A DNA stretch of 64,000 nt from Micavibrio_C sp046294845 (lineage in GTDB: Bacteria > Pseudomonadota > Alphaproteobacteria > Micavibrionales > Micavibrionaceae). The notes beneath the pieces were generated by a model that worked only from the letters and a program-made list of their open reading frames with translations, did not search any database and was not told the origin of the DNA. The stretch lies in assembly GCA_046294845.1 (NCBI GenBank), contig JBKBNU010000001.1, positions 2,108,001-2,172,000 on the forward strand, given 5' to 3'. This document shows, piece by piece, positions 34,157 through 42,885 of the stretch. Position numbers and translations under genes: made by a program. Position 1 is the stretch's first letter, and the number at the start of each line of letters is the position of its first letter.

Positions 34157-34185
34157 AAAAGGCTGCCCGTGTGGCAGCCTTTTTC
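34157..34185 (+). terminator. Intrinsic terminator
   Basis: GGCTGCC (34161-34167) / GGCAGCC (34173-34179) preceded by AAAA and followed by TTTTTC, ending the repeat-protein gene. Confidence 0.9.
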
Positions 34186-34314
34186 TTTACGAAATATCCT
34201 GCAAAAACATCTTCAAAAATTCGCCTAAAATTTGCGGCAAGTTTTTAGCAAGTTTTCTGAAATCTGTTTTAATAATCAAGCACTTATAAATATTCTTCTG
34301 TCATATTTATAATT

Positions 34315-34929
34315 ATGACAAACATGCTTATCATAGGCTCTGCCCTGTTCCTGATCATCGCCACATTAATGGCCGCCGGCCGTTTGGGCGATGTTTTCTA
34401 TCTCGCTTTCAAGAACATCAAAGCCGTTTTGTTTGTTGCCTTATGCTTGTGTGTCGGTGCCTTTGCCGGTTTAAGCTTCAGCGATAAGAGCTATTATCAA
34501 GCCACAGCTCCTTTTGCCGATAGCGCCCTGTCATTGGTTAGCGGCCTCACGCAACCTCCCGAAGAAAAAGTTCTGGCCAGAATCCGTACCTGTCAGGCGT
34601 TCGTGACGGCCCAACTTGATACGCAGCAAGTTGGTGATCGTACCCTCCTTGAACGCGCTGAAGGCAGTCCTTCCCTCCTTCATCTTGCCAGTGACGTGCC
34701 CCCTCGTACCTCAAGGGACTGGGATCGCTGTGCCAGAACATTCGGAACCAATTACTGGAAATACGATATCAGCATTAATGGCGAGCATGGCGGCCAAGCC
34801 CTGTGCAAAGCCTATCGCCAGCAACAGGACTTCACATCATCCGAAGTTGAAGCGTGGTGCGATACCGTGTTTGCATCAGAAAATAAAAGTCCTGAAACGA
34901 GCAACACCAAAACAACCAACACAGATTAA
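34315..34929 (+). CDS. Unknown membrane protein with Cys-containing soluble domain
   Basis: 204 residues. Two hydrophobic segments (about 3-22 and 38-57) are followed by a roughly 140-residue soluble domain. It contains four Cys (RTCQAFV, WDRCARTFG, QALCKAYRQ, VEAWCDTV) that could form two disulfides if the domain is periplasmic. It ends in a Thr/Asn-rich tail. No family recognised. A perfect TATAAT (34308-34313) overlaps the start region, so the second in-frame ATG at 34324 may be the true start, four bases from the predicted transcript end. A long terminator follows. Confidence 0.68.
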   Translation: MTNMLIIGSALFLIIATLMAAGRLGDVFYLAFKNIKAVLFVALCLCVGAFAGLSFSDKSYYQATAPFADSALSLVSGLTQPPEEKVLARIRTCQAFVTAQLDTQQVGDRTLLERAEGSPSLLHLASDVPPRTSRDWDRCARTFGTNYWKYDISINGEHGGQALCKAYRQQQDFTSSEVEAWCDTVFASENKSPETSNTKTTNTD

Positions 34930-34949
34930 CCTTTTGTTGTTTGCCCTAT

Positions 34950-34994
34950 AAAATCCCTGATTTTTGCAATTAACTTGCAAAATCGGGGTTTTTT
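34950..34994 (+). terminator. Long intrinsic terminator
   Basis: Inverted repeat from 34950 to 34994 with arms of about 20 bases (AAAATCCCTGATTTTTGCAA against TTGCAAAATCGGGGTTTTTT; one or two mismatches or G-U pairs) and a 5-base loop, ending in six T. Confidence 0.9.
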
Positions 34995-35048
34995 ATGTCA
35001 CCATCGTCATAATGATAAAAAAATAATTAAAAATGACAGGGGCTGAAT

Positions 35049-35246
35049 ATGAGCAAGAATTATCCAAAAATGCCGCCGCATATGATTCCACCCGCCAAGG
35101 ACAAGTTCCGCGAGGTGCAAATCCCCCTGCATGACTATGTTGATGACCGTCCGCCGCCACCGGGCTGGAACCGTGACGGGACAAGGGATGACGGCAAGAC
35201 CAACGAACGCCCCTATAATCCGGACGTTCCCCGCTGGAATATGTAG
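35049..35246 (+). CDS. Small Pro-rich protein, 65 residues
   Basis: Unknown. A basic/acidic mix, rich in Pro (MPPHMIPPAK, DDRPPPPGWNRDG) and probably disordered. It has no signal peptide, Cys or hydrophobic segment. AGGGG lies about seven bases before the ATG. It sits between a terminator and glyS and is in the same direction as glyS with a 113-bp gap, so it may be the first gene of a small operon. Codon use looks normal. Confidence 0.6.
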   Translation: MSKNYPKMPPHMIPPAKDKFREVQIPLHDYVDDRPPPPGWNRDGTRDDGKTNERPYNPDVPRWNM

Positions 35247-35359
35247 CTTTTACGGGCCTTCGGGGGCGGTTTTAACCTCCCATAAGGCATTTTTCCCTTC
35301 CAAAAAGGCATGAAAAAACATAATCTTCCCCGGATTATCAGCCCTCCGGAAGGATTATT

Positions 35360-36931
35360 ATGACCCAAGCCCAAAAGATCGAAGCCTCTGCCCCCGAATC
35401 CGCCATGAAGGACATGAAAGAGATTGTCGCCCTGTGCAAACGCCGCGGCTTCATCTTCCCTGCTTCCGACATTTATGGCGGCCTGAACGGTTTTTGGGAT
35501 TTTGGCCCGCTGGGCGTAGAGCTGAAAAACAATCTGCGCGATCTGTGGTGGAAACATATGGTATTAACCCCGCCGATCGGCCCTGAAGGTACAGCCTATG
35601 CCGGTCAGCCGGTTGAAATCGTCGGGATTGATTCCGCTATCATCCAGAATCCGAAAGCATGGGTCGCTTCGGGTCATGTGGGCGGCTTCTCCGATCCGAT
35701 GGTTGATTGCCGTGAAACCAAGCTGCGTTACCGTGCTGACCATTTGCTGGTGTACAAACCCAAGTCTGGCGATGGCAACTGGATTGCCATCATGGAAAAC
35801 ACCGAAGACGAAGAAGTTGAAAAGCGTATCAAGAAGGTAGGCAGAGGCAAAGCCGCCGATTACGAAGTGCATAAGCTGATTGATATTCCGGCAGCTGAAT
35901 TCGCCCATATCATTGGCCCCGACACCAAAACCGCGGGTACATTGACCGAACCCAAGCAATTCAACCTGATGTTCCATACCTTCATTGGCGCCACAGGCGG
36001 TGATGATAACAAGGCTTACCTGCGCCCCGAAACCGCGCAAGGTATCTTCCTCAATTTCAAAAACGTGCTGGATTCATCCCGCGTGCGCGTACCATTTGGT
36101 ATCGCCCAGATCGGGAAAGCCTTCCGTAACGAGGTAAACCCGCGTAACTTTATCTTCCGTTCCCGTGAATTCGAACAAATGGAAATGGAATGGTTCTGCC
36201 ATCCTTCAGAAGCCAAAATCTGGCGCGAATTCTGGTTCAGCGAACGCCAAAAATTCTGGCGTGCGATTGGCCTGCGCTCCGATAACCTGCGTATGCGTGA
36301 CCATGATCAGGACGAGCTTTCGCACTATGCCAAGGCTGGCCTCGGCACGGCGGATATCGAATACCGCTTCCCTTTCACAGCCCCCGATTTCGGCGAACTG
36401 GAGGGGATTGCGCACCGCTGCGATTTCGACCTGACGCAACATCAGGAACATTCCAAAACCAAACTGGAATATATGGACCCTGTCACACAGGAAAAATTCA
36501 TGCCGCACGTGATCGAGCCGGCTGCTGGCCTGACACGCGGTGTTCTGGCTCTGCTGACCGAAGCCTATACTCCCGATGCGAACCGTCCTTCCGGTGTCTA
36601 TCTTGATTTCCACCCGTCGGTGGCCCCGAAGAAAGCTGCCATTCTGCCTCTGACAGCCAAGGACGAACATCCGGTACTGGCCACCAAACTCTATATGGAA
36701 GTGCGCGAGCATTTCAATATCGACCTCGATATCAAACAGAATATCGGCAAGCGTTACGCCCGTCAGGATGAAATCGGTACACCGTTCTGCTTCACCATCG
36801 ATGACCAGAGTGTGCAGGATAAGACACTGACCGTTCGTCACCGTAACACCATGAAGCAAGACCGCATCAGCATGGATAGCGTGGTCGAATATATGCAGAA
36901 AAATATGCTGCTCGCGACGGGCCGTGAATAA
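35360..36931 (+). CDS. glyS: Glycyl-tRNA synthetase, single-chain (alpha2, eukaryote/archaea-like) type
   Basis: Charges tRNA-Gly. The 523-residue class II enzyme is of the homodimeric type, not the GlyQ/GlyS tetramer. The N-terminus has KEIVALCKRRGFIFPASDIYGGLNGFWDFGPLGVELKNNL. Motif 2 is FRNEVNPRNFIFRSREFEQMEMEWF, and motif 3 is in AAGLTRGVLALLTEAY. A C-terminal HGTP_anticodon-like domain ends it. GGAAGG precedes the ATG. A clean terminator follows. Most proteobacteria, including many alphaproteobacteria, use the alpha2beta2 form, so this gene suggests replacement by transfer in an ancestor. Confidence 0.95.
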   Translation: MTQAQKIEASAPESAMKDMKEIVALCKRRGFIFPASDIYGGLNGFWDFGPLGVELKNNLRDLWWKHMVLTPPIGPEGTAYAGQPVEIVGIDSAIIQNPKAWVASGHVGGFSDPMVDCRETKLRYRADHLLVYKPKSGDGNWIAIMENTEDEEVEKRIKKVGRGKAADYEVHKLIDIPAAEFAHIIGPDTKTAGTLTEPKQFNLMFHTFIGATGGDDNKAYLRPETAQGIFLNFKNVLDSSRVRVPFGIAQIGKAFRNEVNPRNFIFRSREFEQMEMEWFCHPSEAKIWREFWFSERQKFWRAIGLRSDNLRMRDHDQDELSHYAKAGLGTADIEYRFPFTAPDFGELEGIAHRCDFDLTQHQEHSKTKLEYMDPVTQEKFMPHVIEPAAGLTRGVLALLTEAYTPDANRPSGVYLDFHPSVAPKKAAILPLTAKDEHPVLATKLYMEVREHFNIDLDIKQNIGKRYARQDEIGTPFCFTIDDQSVQDKTLTVRHRNTMKQDRISMDSVVEYMQKNMLLATGRE

Positions 36932-36947
36932 TCATTCAGGAACAAAT

Positions 36948-36974
36948 AAAAGCCCTCTGATTAGAGGGCTTTTT
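36948..36974 (+). terminator. Intrinsic terminator of glyS
   Basis: AAAAGCCCTCT / AGAGGGCTTTT with a 4-base loop, followed by TC; 17 bp after the glyS stop. Confidence 0.93.
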
Positions 36975-36999
36975 CTATATATGTCCAGAAAATGAAATT

Positions 37000-37593
37000 A
37001 TGAAACCCTCCAGCATTCGTAAAAACGCTATTTATGGTCTTTTTCTTGCACCACTGCTTATTGGGTTAGCAGTTTATGTAGCATGGCTGATAACAGGCGA
37101 TGAAAATCTGGTGCTGCTGGGTGTATTCCTGCTGCCGCTTTGTATGCTGTTTTTTATGATCGGACTTATTGCCTTGCCGTTCATAGCAAGATCACTAAAG
37201 AAAAAGCAGGACCCGCAAGCCAAAAAGAAAACCATAATATTGATGGCTTGCCTGATGCTGAATTTTCCGGTTGCTTTCGGGATTATGTGGCACGTTGATT
37301 ACAGCTACAGCTTTTATCAAATCAGCGTTACCAACCAAAGTGATGAGGATATTACGACGCTACGTATTACGGATCCTGCCGGACGCACACAAAATTTCCC
37401 CAAAATATTGGCCAACGAAACCCAGACAAAGAAAATGTCACTGCGCGGCGAAGGTTCTGTTGACTACAAAATCACCCTTAGCTCAGGAACACAGCAAGGA
37501 ACTTTAATAGGTTATATCACGAGTGATTTGCGTCCGGCTGACGCATCGCTTACCATCTTTCCCGACGGACACATACAAGTCATAGAAAAATAA
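37000..37593 (+). CDS. Unknown membrane protein, 197 residues
   Basis: Three hydrophobic helices (about 11-30, 40-65 and 78-96) are followed by a roughly 100-residue beta-rich domain: YQISVTNQSDEDITTLRITDPAGRTQNFPKI and on. That part reads like an Ig-like or immunoglobulin-type extracytoplasmic domain in which backbone-like NQSDEDI spacing recurs. No family recognised. It lies after the glyS terminator and ends at a bidirectional hairpin. Confidence 0.68.
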   Translation: MKPSSIRKNAIYGLFLAPLLIGLAVYVAWLITGDENLVLLGVFLLPLCMLFFMIGLIALPFIARSLKKKQDPQAKKKTIILMACLMLNFPVAFGIMWHVDYSYSFYQISVTNQSDEDITTLRITDPAGRTQNFPKILANETQTKKMSLRGEGSVDYKITLSSGTQQGTLIGYITSDLRPADASLTIFPDGHIQVIEK

Positions 37594-37617
37594 AAGCCCT
37601 CCGTTTGGAGGGCTTTT
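37592..37617. terminator. Bidirectional intrinsic terminator
   Basis: AAAAGCCCTCC / GGAGGGCTTTT with a 4-base loop; it serves the membrane-protein gene (+) and the convergent lipoprotein gene (-). Confidence 0.93.
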
Positions 37618-37621
37618 AACT

Positions 37622-38068
37622 TTATTCATTTGTGCCTTTTTGAGTCTGGTTGGTTTGTGCTTTTCTTGCCTTTTCAATCTCGGTGAATGGATTGATTTCA
37701 ACCTTTATACTGCATTCTTTCTGCACGGCTGCCTCCTCAAGCGCATTGAAACGCCCTTTCAGTTCTGCATATTCTTGTGCCTGCGGACTATTACCATCAA
37801 TAAAGAAGAGGGCTGGCCAGAACAGAATCAAACCTACACCCATAGCTGTGGCGTCACCATCGGCATTTTTATTCACATCATAGGCAACCTGATTGGCGCG
37901 GCGTGTAACACGTGCCATTTCCGCTTTAATTTTTTTGCAGCTATAATCTTCATACTCCAAAGGAGAGATATAGGAAGGTGCAATCTCATTCGTATGAGAT
38001 GCACATCCGCTAATAGCAAAACATCCTGCCATTACGAGTGCCGATGTTCTTATTTTAGAAATTATCAT
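37622..38068 (-). CDS. Small lipoprotein, unknown role
   Basis: 148 residues. Signal peptide with lipobox ISGC (Cys22). Features include YEDYSCKKIKAEMARVTRRANQVAYDVNK, a hydrophobic stretch (MGVGLILFWPALFFIDG) and a helix with LKGRFNALEEAAVQKECSIKV. The pattern C..I..E..R...R and a late L-x-G-x-x-x-A-L-E-x-x-A...K-x-C is shared by many small proteobacterial lipoproteins of unknown function. It lies downstream of the tRNA-Pro gene in the same direction, but an apparent hairpin separates them. Confidence 0.8.
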   Translation of the reverse strand: MIISKIRTSALVMAGCFAISGCASHTNEIAPSYISPLEYEDYSCKKIKAEMARVTRRANQVAYDVNKNADGDATAMGVGLILFWPALFFIDGNSPQAQEYAELKGRFNALEEAAVQKECSIKVEINPFTEIEKARKAQTNQTQKGTNE

Positions 38069-38097
38069 TTATATTCCCCTTCAACTAAAAACAAATT

Positions 38098-38121
38098 AGA
38101 CGCAGTCGGTAGGCTGCGTCT
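38098..38121 (-). terminator. Hairpin 3' of the tRNA-Pro gene
   Basis: AGACGCAG (38098-38105) and CTGCGTCT (38114-38121) pair over 8 bp with an 8-base loop. Read leftwards it is followed by AATTTGTTTTT. A tRNA transcription terminator is the likely role. Confidence 0.65.
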
Positions 38122-38131
38122 TTCATGTAAA

Positions 38132-38208
<77 letters not shown>

Positions 38209-38411
38209 AATTCTGGTCAGGGCCAGAACATATAATTTTCCCTGTAATTGTAAAGGAAATTTTGCAATCCCCTCAAAAAATCACAAAAGTTCAATATCTT
38301 AAGAGGAAAAAGTTATAACCTTTTTCTGACGGCTCTTCCTTAAAAAACAGGGCCGCTTTATATTCATTACCGGCTTCATTCTTGGCCACACACCCCGCTG
38401 GAGGGGCTTTT

Positions 38412-39008
38412 ATGACGATCCATGAATTTCTCGGTCTGCTGTCTGTTATCCTGACCTTTGCGGCATATATTCCCTACCTATGGTCAATTTGGAAGCGCAT
38501 AACAACACCGCACTTGTTCTCGTGGATTATATGGGGGCTATCGAACGGAATTGTCTTTCTGGGCCAATATCAGGCAGGGGCCGGTGCCGGTTCATGGGTT
38601 GCCGGTGTCACATGCCTTTTATCTGTTGGCATGATTGTATTAAGCATCCCGTTTGGAGAAAAAGATATCAGAAGAAGTGATTGGGTCGCCCTTTGTGGCG
38701 CAGGCCTGGCCATTTTACTCTGGGTTCTGACCAGCAATCCCTTATGGGCCGTTATATTGGCAACCATGGTCGATCTGCTCGGCTTTTATCCGACAATCCG
38801 CAAATCATTCAACAATCCCTACAGCGAAGATTTGTCAGCCTGGAGCATTACAGCTTTCAGGTCGTCCCTGTCATTTTTTGCTCTGGAAGCCTATTCGGCA
38901 ACAACCATGATCTTTCCGGTTGCGATGTTTATTGCTAACGGCAGCATGGCAACAATGCTTGTATGGCGTCGAAAGATAATAGGTCCAAGAATAAAAACCG
39001 CTACGTGA
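38412..39008 (+). CDS. Multi-pass membrane protein, PQ-loop-like
   Basis: 198 residues, six or seven hydrophobic helices. Two related segments, YIPYLWSIWKRITTPHLFSWIIWGLSNG and FYPTIRKSFNNPYSEDLSAWSITAFRS, resemble the duplicated PQ-loop repeat of SWEET/SemiSWEET-type transporters, though the Pro-Gln pair itself is absent, so the assignment is only by pattern. The frame is open upstream to 38382, but the ATG at 38412 has GGAGGGG five bases before it. It is convergent with ispB. Confidence 0.72.
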   Translation: MTIHEFLGLLSVILTFAAYIPYLWSIWKRITTPHLFSWIIWGLSNGIVFLGQYQAGAGAGSWVAGVTCLLSVGMIVLSIPFGEKDIRRSDWVALCGAGLAILLWVLTSNPLWAVILATMVDLLGFYPTIRKSFNNPYSEDLSAWSITAFRSSLSFFALEAYSATTMIFPVAMFIANGSMATMLVWRRKIIGPRIKTAT

Positions 39009-39014
39009 GGGGTA

Positions 39015-40034
39015 TTAGTAAGCGCGCTCGACACTGAACAAGGCGAGATCGGATAACACATCGCGCATTTCCCCTGCGGGGGCGGCTTTCAAAACATCCT
39101 GCGCCTTTTTGGCATAGCCACGGGCAAGATCCATACCCTTGTTAAAGGCTTTATGTTTCTTCATCACTTCCAAGGCATAAGGCAAATCTTCTTCGCGCTG
39201 GATGCGGTCACCCATCGTGCGCTGCCAGAATGCTTTCTCACCTTCATCGGCATCGGCCAGAGCATAAATCACCGGCGCGGTCAGTTTACCTTCGCGGAAA
39301 TCATCACCAACTGTCTTGCCAAGTTTTTCATGATCGGCCGTGTAATCCAGAACATCATCGGCAACCTGAAACGCCATGCCGAGATTATAACCGTATTCGC
39401 GCAGAATGACGGCGGCTTCCGGTTCTTGTCCGGCGATGATCGGTCCGATTTCACAAGCTGCCGCAAAAAGAGCGGCTGTCTTGCAACCGATAATTTTTTC
39501 GTATTGCACCAAGGTCAGGTCAACATCATTGGCCATGGATAATTGCAGCACCTCACCTTCGGCGATAATCGCAGAGGCATCGGATAGAATGCGCAACACA
39601 TCGAGAGAGCCATCCGCTACCATCAACTGGAAAGCACGCGAGAATAGAAAATCCCCGACCAGAACGCTGGCCTGATTGCCGTAAATTACATTGGCCGACG
39701 GGTTACCACGGCGCTCGGCGCTTTCATCCACGACATCATCATGGAGCAAGGTCGCGGTATGAATGAACTCTACAGCTGCGGCCAAGGCAAAAGGACGGGT
39801 TGTTTTTTGATCATAAAGACGTGTGGCCGCCAAGGTCATCAAAGGGCGGATACGTTTACCGCCCGCCGCAATCAGGTAGCCTGCCAATTGCGGGATCATC
39901 GGCACATCCGACTTCATATGTGTCAGGATAAGCTCGTTAACCTTTTTCATGTCATCGCCGACAAGCACGGATAAACGTTCCAGAGGGCTCTGGACATCCT
40001 GTTTTCTGGCGGCTGATGTGCTATGGGCTTGCAT
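39015..40034 (-). CDS. ispB: Polyprenyl diphosphate synthase (octaprenyl type)
   Basis: Elongates farnesyl-PP with isopentenyl-PP to the quinone side chain. The 339-residue protein has the FARM motif HDDVVDESAERRG and the SARM motif ADDVLDYTADHEKLGKTVGDD, together with GGKRIRPLM near the N-terminus. Chain length (C40 to C50) cannot be set from these motifs alone; ubiquinone-type (octa- or decaprenyl) is expected. The frame is open upstream to 40184, but that part would overlap the divergent methyltransferase gene; the ATG at 40034 is chosen. It has no Shine-Dalgarno sequence. Confidence 0.94.
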   Translation of the reverse strand: MQAHSTSAARKQDVQSPLERLSVLVGDDMKKVNELILTHMKSDVPMIPQLAGYLIAAGGKRIRPLMTLAATRLYDQKTTRPFALAAAVEFIHTATLLHDDVVDESAERRGNPSANVIYGNQASVLVGDFLFSRAFQLMVADGSLDVLRILSDASAIIAEGEVLQLSMANDVDLTLVQYEKIIGCKTAALFAAACEIGPIIAGQEPEAAVILREYGYNLGMAFQVADDVLDYTADHEKLGKTVGDDFREGKLTAPVIYALADADEGEKAFWQRTMGDRIQREEDLPYALEVMKKHKAFNKGMDLARGYAKKAQDVLKAAPAGEMRDVLSDLALFSVERAY

Positions 40035-40058
40035 GGCGTTAAGAATTAGCCGAAACCC

Positions 40059-40088
40059 TTGGAAAGCGCAAGTTTTATCCCTTATATA
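40059..40088 (+). promoter_or_regulatory. Promoter of the tRNA methyltransferase gene
   Basis: TTGGAA (40059-40064), 18 bp, TATATA (40083-40088), seven bases, ATG at 40096. An AGAGG lies between -10 and ATG but only two bases from the ATG, too close to act as a Shine-Dalgarno sequence. Confidence 0.5.
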
Positions 40089-40095
40089 AGAGGAT

Positions 40096-40842
40096 ATGGA
40101 TACAGAACCTGACATAACTCCGGAAGAAATCTTCGTGCTGAACAAGCGCGTACGGCTTTTGCAACCGCCGCAAGGCTTTCGCACATCGCTTGATAGCGTG
40201 GTTTTGGCAGCGGCATGTCCTGCGAAAGCAAACGACCTTGTCCTCGATATGGGCGCAGGTGTCGGCGGGGCAACATTCTGCCTGTGGGTGCGTGTGCCTG
40301 ATTGTAAAGTGACAGGCGTTGAAAGGGAAACGGATTATTTCACACTAGCCTGTGAAAACATCCATCTCAATCAAGCCGCAGACCATGTATCTTTCCTGCA
40401 GGGTGACATCAGGGAGTTTACAACGGAGCGTTTATTCGATCATGTGATATGCAACCCGCCCTATTTTGAATCGGGTCATCACACACCCTCTCCGGACCGT
40501 ATCCGCGCCCAAGCCCTCGGCCATCAGGAAGATGACATGAGTGTGAAAGAATGGATCGATTGCAGCTTTCGTTCTTTAAAATCGGGAGGCAGCCTGACCA
40601 TGATCCATCAGGCCCGCATGACAGATGATATTATTCAAGGCTTCGGGCGGCGCTTCGGCGCGGTTGAAATCATCCCCTTGTGGCCGCGTAGTGGCGAGGC
40701 CGCCAAACGGGTTGTGATCCGCGCCCGCAAGGACCGCCAGACCCCCTGCACTTTGCACGCCGGATTGGTTTTACATGCGGCCACGGGAGGATATACACCG
40801 GAAACCGATGCTATCCTGCGGGATTTACAACCCCTCACATAA
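40096..40842 (+). CDS. tRNA1(Val) adenine-37 N6-methyltransferase-like (TrmN6 family)
   Basis: 248 residues, SAM-dependent. Motif I VLDMGAGVGGATFCLWVRV, the acidic VTGVERE loop and catalytic motif IV ICNPPYFESG are those of N6-adenine methyltransferases; the N-terminal RLLQPPQGFRTSLDSVVLAAACP is typical of the TrmN6 (YfiC) group. It is divergent from ispB and followed by a SohB peptidase in the same direction, a common alphaproteobacterial arrangement. Target position on tRNA is by family inference only. Confidence 0.88.
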   Translation: MDTEPDITPEEIFVLNKRVRLLQPPQGFRTSLDSVVLAAACPAKANDLVLDMGAGVGGATFCLWVRVPDCKVTGVERETDYFTLACENIHLNQAADHVSFLQGDIREFTTERLFDHVICNPPYFESGHHTPSPDRIRAQALGHQEDDMSVKEWIDCSFRSLKSGGSLTMIHQARMTDDIIQGFGRRFGAVEIIPLWPRSGEAAKRVVIRARKDRQTPCTLHAGLVLHAATGGYTPETDAILRDLQPLT

Positions 40843-40899
40843 CCCCCGAAACCTAATCCCCGTTGACTTAACCCCCATTTCAGGCAGAGTTGTTCCATC

Positions 40900-41781
40900 A
40901 TGAGTGAAGAAACAGACAAAGAAACATTAAAAAAATTCCGCGCCTTCATGCAAAGCGTGCCTTTTGTCGGCAAGCACTTTGAAGACCGGCCGAAAGTTGC
41001 CGTGATCCGCCTATCCGGCATCATTGCCGACAGCAGCCGCCGCAACACGATCAGCCATAACCGCTATGCGCGCCTGATCGAGAAAGCTTTTGAAAAAGAA
41101 GGTATCGTCGCCGTTGCTCTGGTAATCAATTCCCCCGGTGGCAGTGCTGCCCAATCATCACTGGTGGCATCATTAATCCGCCAGATGTCCGAAGAAAAGG
41201 AAATTCCCGTTTTCGCTTTTGTAGAAGATGTCGCCGCCTCGGGGGGATACTGGCTTGCCTGCGCTGCCGATGAGATCCATACCCAAGCCGTATCAATCGT
41301 CGGATCAATCGGTGTGATTTCTTCAGGTTTTGGCTTTGATGAATTTATAGACCGCTACGGCATCAGCCGCCGCCTTTATACCGCTGGCCGCGAGAAATCG
41401 ATGCTTGATCCCTTCCTTCCGGAAAAACCGGAGGATGTCGAACGCCTGCAATCATTACAAAAAGATCTGCACAACCTGTTCATAGACTGGGTCAGGGAAA
41501 GACGCGGCCATATGCTGAAAGCTTCTGACCGTACCATCTTCGAAGGCCGTTTTTGGACAGCACAAGCTGCCCTCGAACTGGGCCTGATTGATGGGATCAA
41601 TGATATCCGCCAATTCATGCGCCATAAATTCGGGGAAAAAGTCAAAATGGTTGAGGTCAGTGCGGAAAAACGCCTTCTGCCATTTCCCTATCCTTTAGCC
41701 AAGGCCGAGATCAGCCATATAGGCGACGATCTGCTGGAATCCCTCGAAGCCCGCGCCTTATGGGGCCGCTATGGCCTTTAA
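40900..41781 (+). CDS. Single-domain S49 peptidase, SohB/SppA-like
   Basis: 293 residues, a single S49 domain. VALVINSPGGSAAQS holds the oxyanion strand, AASGGYW the nucleophile Ser114, and TAGREKSMLDPF the general-base Lys166; Ser and Lys are on one chain as in SohB and SppA of Gram-positives. No obvious N-terminal signal anchor is seen, so it may be peripheral or cytosolic. It follows the methyltransferase (57 bp) and precedes the permease (24 bp). TTGACT lies in the gap but no -10 fits it well. Confidence 0.88.
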   Translation: MSEETDKETLKKFRAFMQSVPFVGKHFEDRPKVAVIRLSGIIADSSRRNTISHNRYARLIEKAFEKEGIVAVALVINSPGGSAAQSSLVASLIRQMSEEKEIPVFAFVEDVAASGGYWLACAADEIHTQAVSIVGSIGVISSGFGFDEFIDRYGISRRLYTAGREKSMLDPFLPEKPEDVERLQSLQKDLHNLFIDWVRERRGHMLKASDRTIFEGRFWTAQAALELGLIDGINDIRQFMRHKFGEKVKMVEVSAEKRLLPFPYPLAKAEISHIGDDLLESLEARALWGRYGL

Positions 41782-41805
41782 GGGCTTTCGTGCTACGTTG
41801 CTTGT

Positions 41806-42885
41806 ATGAGTCACTGTTGCCACACAGATATCGATAATAAACCTGCCGGTCATGACGATCATGGCCATGCGGGCTATAATCCGGCGCGCGACTGGCTGCT
41901 TATGGGCATGCTCGCGATTATTATTGCCGGATTTGCGGTTCATTTCGCCATACCTCATGCGAGGTTACCCACTTCATTGATGACCTTTTCACATTCAGTC
42001 GTGACCCTGATGAAAACAATGTGGTGGGGTATTGTCGGCGGGGTTATCGCCGTCGGTTTTATGTCCCGCATCCCGCGTGAATATTTCAGGGCGATCATGG
42101 GCCGTGGCGATACGGTGGGTGGAATTATTCGTGCAACCCTTGCAGGGCTTTTACTTGATTTATGTTCACACGGCATATTGATGGTTGGTGCCAAATTATA
42201 TGAACGTGGCGCGTCTATTGCCCAAGTCATGGCCTTTCTGATCGCCAGCCCGTGGAATTCGATTACCCTGACCCTGATATTGATATCACTGATCGGTTTG
42301 CCATGGACTCTGGTCTTTATCGGTGGTTCGGCCCTGATCGCGATTGTTACAGGGATCTTTTATATGCTGCTGGTCAGGCGCGGTGTTTTGCCACCTAATC
42401 CTCATGCGCTACAGGAAATTCCCGATTTTGATATACGCAAAGATATCAGGGAACGTCTGGCCCATTTTAAATTCTCACCCCGTTATATCGGCAGCACACT
42501 GAAACTCGGTTTTATAGAGAGCCTGTCCGTTATGCGCTGGCTGTTCTTCGGGGTTGTGATGGCGGCTCTGATCCAGACATTTATTAGTCAGGATATGATG
42601 ACCACATGGTTTGGCCCCACCATTCTTGGTCTGTTGCTGACTTTGCTTGCAACCACGGTTATTGAAGTTTGTTCCGAAGGATCCACCCCGATCGGGGCTG
42701 ATCTGGTGACCCGTGCAGGAGCCCCCGGTAACGGTTTTACCTTCCTGATGGCCGGTGTTTCAACCGACTACACGGAAATGCTGGTTCTGCGCCAGACAAC
42801 AAAAAGCTGGAAGATTACATTATTCCTGCCCTTACTGACTGTGCCGCAAATAATCCTGCTCGGCTGGATTATGAACCAGTTTTAA
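41806..42885 (+). CDS. ArsP/DUF318-type permease
   Basis: 359 residues, eight or more membrane helices, in the PF03773 predicted permease family that includes ArsP (methylarsenite export). GGIIRATLAGLLLDLCSHGILMVG and TVIEVCSEGSTPIGADLVTRAG are the paired repeats of the family. The N-terminus is Cys- and His-rich (MSHCCHTDIDNKPAGHDDHG), as for a metal-binding tail, so a metal or metalloid substrate is plausible. It lies 24 bp after the SohB gene and is convergent with the next gene, whose stop overlaps by four bases. Confidence 0.88.
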   Translation: MSHCCHTDIDNKPAGHDDHGHAGYNPARDWLLMGMLAIIIAGFAVHFAIPHARLPTSLMTFSHSVVTLMKTMWWGIVGGVIAVGFMSRIPREYFRAIMGRGDTVGGIIRATLAGLLLDLCSHGILMVGAKLYERGASIAQVMAFLIASPWNSITLTLILISLIGLPWTLVFIGGSALIAIVTGIFYMLLVRRGVLPPNPHALQEIPDFDIRKDIRERLAHFKFSPRYIGSTLKLGFIESLSVMRWLFFGVVMAALIQTFISQDMMTTWFGPTILGLLLTLLATTVIEVCSEGSTPIGADLVTRAGAPGNGFTFLMAGVSTDYTEMLVLRQTTKSWKITLFLPLLTVPQIILLGWIMNQF

